DNA from: SLJK01 sp964567295
Lineage (GTDB): Bacteria; Bacillota; Dethiobacteria; DTU022; UBA8154
Direction of reading: 5' to 3'
Assembly (NCBI GenBank): GCA_964567295.1
Contig: CAZMLU010000084.1
Span: forward strand, 1-5,554
Length of the DNA: 5,554 nucleotides
Made by a program: the position numbers and the translations under genes
Notes under the pieces: model-generated
What the model was told of the DNA's origin: nothing
The model's database searches: none
The model's input: the letters and a program-made list of their open reading frames with translations, nothing else
Shown here: in pieces, positions 4,894-5,554 of the stretch
Numbering within the stretch: position 1 is the stretch's first letter
Layout: each line of letters begins with the position of its first letter

Positions 4894-5554
4894 GTAAAAA
4901 CGAAACTATCAAAAATACACTCAAACAAACTAAAGAACGGCGCAAAGAACAGGCTTGCCGAAGCTTTATCGTTAAAGTCGATAAGTCACACCTAAGCCAA
5001 CAGAAACTCGATAACTTAAACAAACTGTTCCTCGAAGCTAAATGGTTCTATAACTATGCTATTGCCAATGACCCGTTTGGGCTGGATTATAAGATCAAAT
5101 CCGTTATGGTTAAGGTTAAAGATAAATTCGAAGAGCGGCCATTAACTATTCTCTCATCACAGATGAAGCAAGAGATACTGTATGATGCCCAAGATTCTAT
5201 TATCAACCTGTCCAAAAAGAAAGCTAATGGCGGGAAGGTCGGTCAACTTAAATTCAAAAGCTATACACAGTCTATCCCGCTTAAACAGTTCGGAAATACC
5301 TACAAAATCATCAACGGTAAATACATCAAGATCCAGAACATCAAAGGTTTAATCAAGGTTCACGGACTGGCGCAAATACCCGAATATGCCGAGATAGCTA
5401 ATGCCAGGCTGATACATAAACATGGTGATTATTTCCTACGGATCGTAACCTATGCATTCAAAAAAGAACTGGCGAAAGAAGAGAAAGAAAAAGGATGTTC
5501 TGTCCCTGAAGATAATTCAGCTATCGGGATCGATTTCGGTATTAGCCGACAGTT
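4890..5554 (+). CDS. tnpB: TnpB RNA-guided nuclease, 3' part beyond the window
   Basis: An open frame begins at the ATGA overlap with tnpA and runs without a stop for 221 codons to the edge. The N-terminus contains RSFIVKVDKS, then LFLEAKWFYNYAI, a pattern typical of the TnpB wedge region. A Lys-rich central part and the segment NARLIHKHGDYFLRIVTYAF lead to IGIDFGISRQ, the RuvC-I motif, with catalytic D215. The remaining RuvC motifs (Glu and Asp) and the zinc finger would lie beyond the window. TnpB proteins are RNA-guided DNA nucleases, ancestral to Cas12, that help retain the transposon; their guide RNA comes from the right end of the element. D215 lies somewhat later than in the well-studied ISDra2 protein (about 191), reflecting a longer N-terminal tail. 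A GGA-rich site within the 3' end of tnpA (GGAGCAAAAAGGA, 4874-4886) may serve as ribosome site. Confidence 0.9.
   Translation, partial: MSKNETIKNTLKQTKERRKEQACRSFIVKVDKSHLSQQKLDNLNKLFLEAKWFYNYAIANDPFGLDYKIKSVMVKVKDKFEERPLTILSSQMKQEILYDAQDSIINLSKKKANGGKVGQLKFKSYTQSIPLKQFGNTYKIINGKYIKIQNIKGLIKVHGLAQIPEYAEIANARLIHKHGDYFLRIVTYAFKKELAKEEKEKGCSVPEDNSAIGIDFGISRQ

Larger units (their letters stand above)
4428..5554 (+). mobile_element. IS200/IS605-family insertion sequence, right end outside the window
   Basis: A long palindrome is followed by a Y1 transposase gene and a tnpB gene in the same orientation, the layout of tnpA-tnpB members of the IS200/IS605 family. These elements move as single-stranded circles, recognise end hairpins and make no target duplication. 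The left boundary is taken as the start of the palindrome; the true cleavage site may be a few bases further left. The coding regions are visibly more AT-rich and Lys-rich than the coo genes, consistent with later arrival. The right end, and any omega RNA that normally overlaps it, are not in view. Confidence 0.85.

Noticed and set aside
1..5554. CRISPR array, tRNA or rRNA genes
   Set aside because: No regularly spaced repeats and no cloverleaf or ribosomal RNA signatures were seen in the window.

Overview
The window looks like a stretch of an anaerobic, probably Clostridia-type (Firmicutes) genome. The evidence is very strong AGGAGG-type ribosome binding sites, a near-consensus extended sigma-A promoter, a classic intrinsic terminator, and a nickel carbon monoxide dehydrogenase (CODH) gene set of the kind found in acetogens, carboxydotrophs and sulfate reducers. 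I cannot name the genus from sequence alone.

Layout, left to right. (1) Positions 1-270 hold no gene I can support. The plus strand is very pyrimidine-rich, and the first 81 bases contain a nested set of inverted repeats that would fold as RNA, possibly the edge of a structured minus-strand RNA that continues outside the window. (2) Positions 272-374 hold a strong promoter, a leader of about 68 nt with two similar AT-rich direct repeats, and an ideal Shine-Dalgarno site. (3) Positions 375-992 encode a CooF-type protein with 16 cysteines for four [4Fe-4S] clusters. (4) Positions 993-1170 contain an 11-bp intrinsic terminator hairpin with a T6 tail, plus a possible competing antiterminator. (5) Positions 1171-3090 encode CooS, the catalytic CODH subunit, with every C-cluster and B-cluster ligand recognisable but an altered D-cluster motif. 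(6) Positions 3131-4420 encode an FAD/NAD(P)-dependent oxidoreductase with no intervening terminator. (7) From about 4428 to the right edge lies an IS200/IS605-family element: a perfect 18-bp palindrome, a complete Y1 transposase tnpA, and a tnpB cut off by the window edge just after its first RuvC aspartate.

How the genes work together. CooS oxidises CO (CO + H2O to CO2 + 2 H+ + 2 e-). CooF takes the electrons from the CODH iron-sulfur clusters, and the flavoprotein probably passes them to NAD(P)+. This three-gene CODH/ferredoxin/flavoprotein set is a known arrangement, proposed to make reduced pyridine nucleotide from CO or to serve redox and oxidative-stress functions. No hydrogenase, acetyl-CoA synthase, CooC maturation factor or CooA/RcoM CO sensor is visible here. 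The less ordinary points are the terminator between cooF and cooS, the D-cluster variation, the NADPH-like arginines in the flavoprotein, and a tnpA promoter that seems to sit inside the transposon-end palindrome and to start transcription at the ATG.
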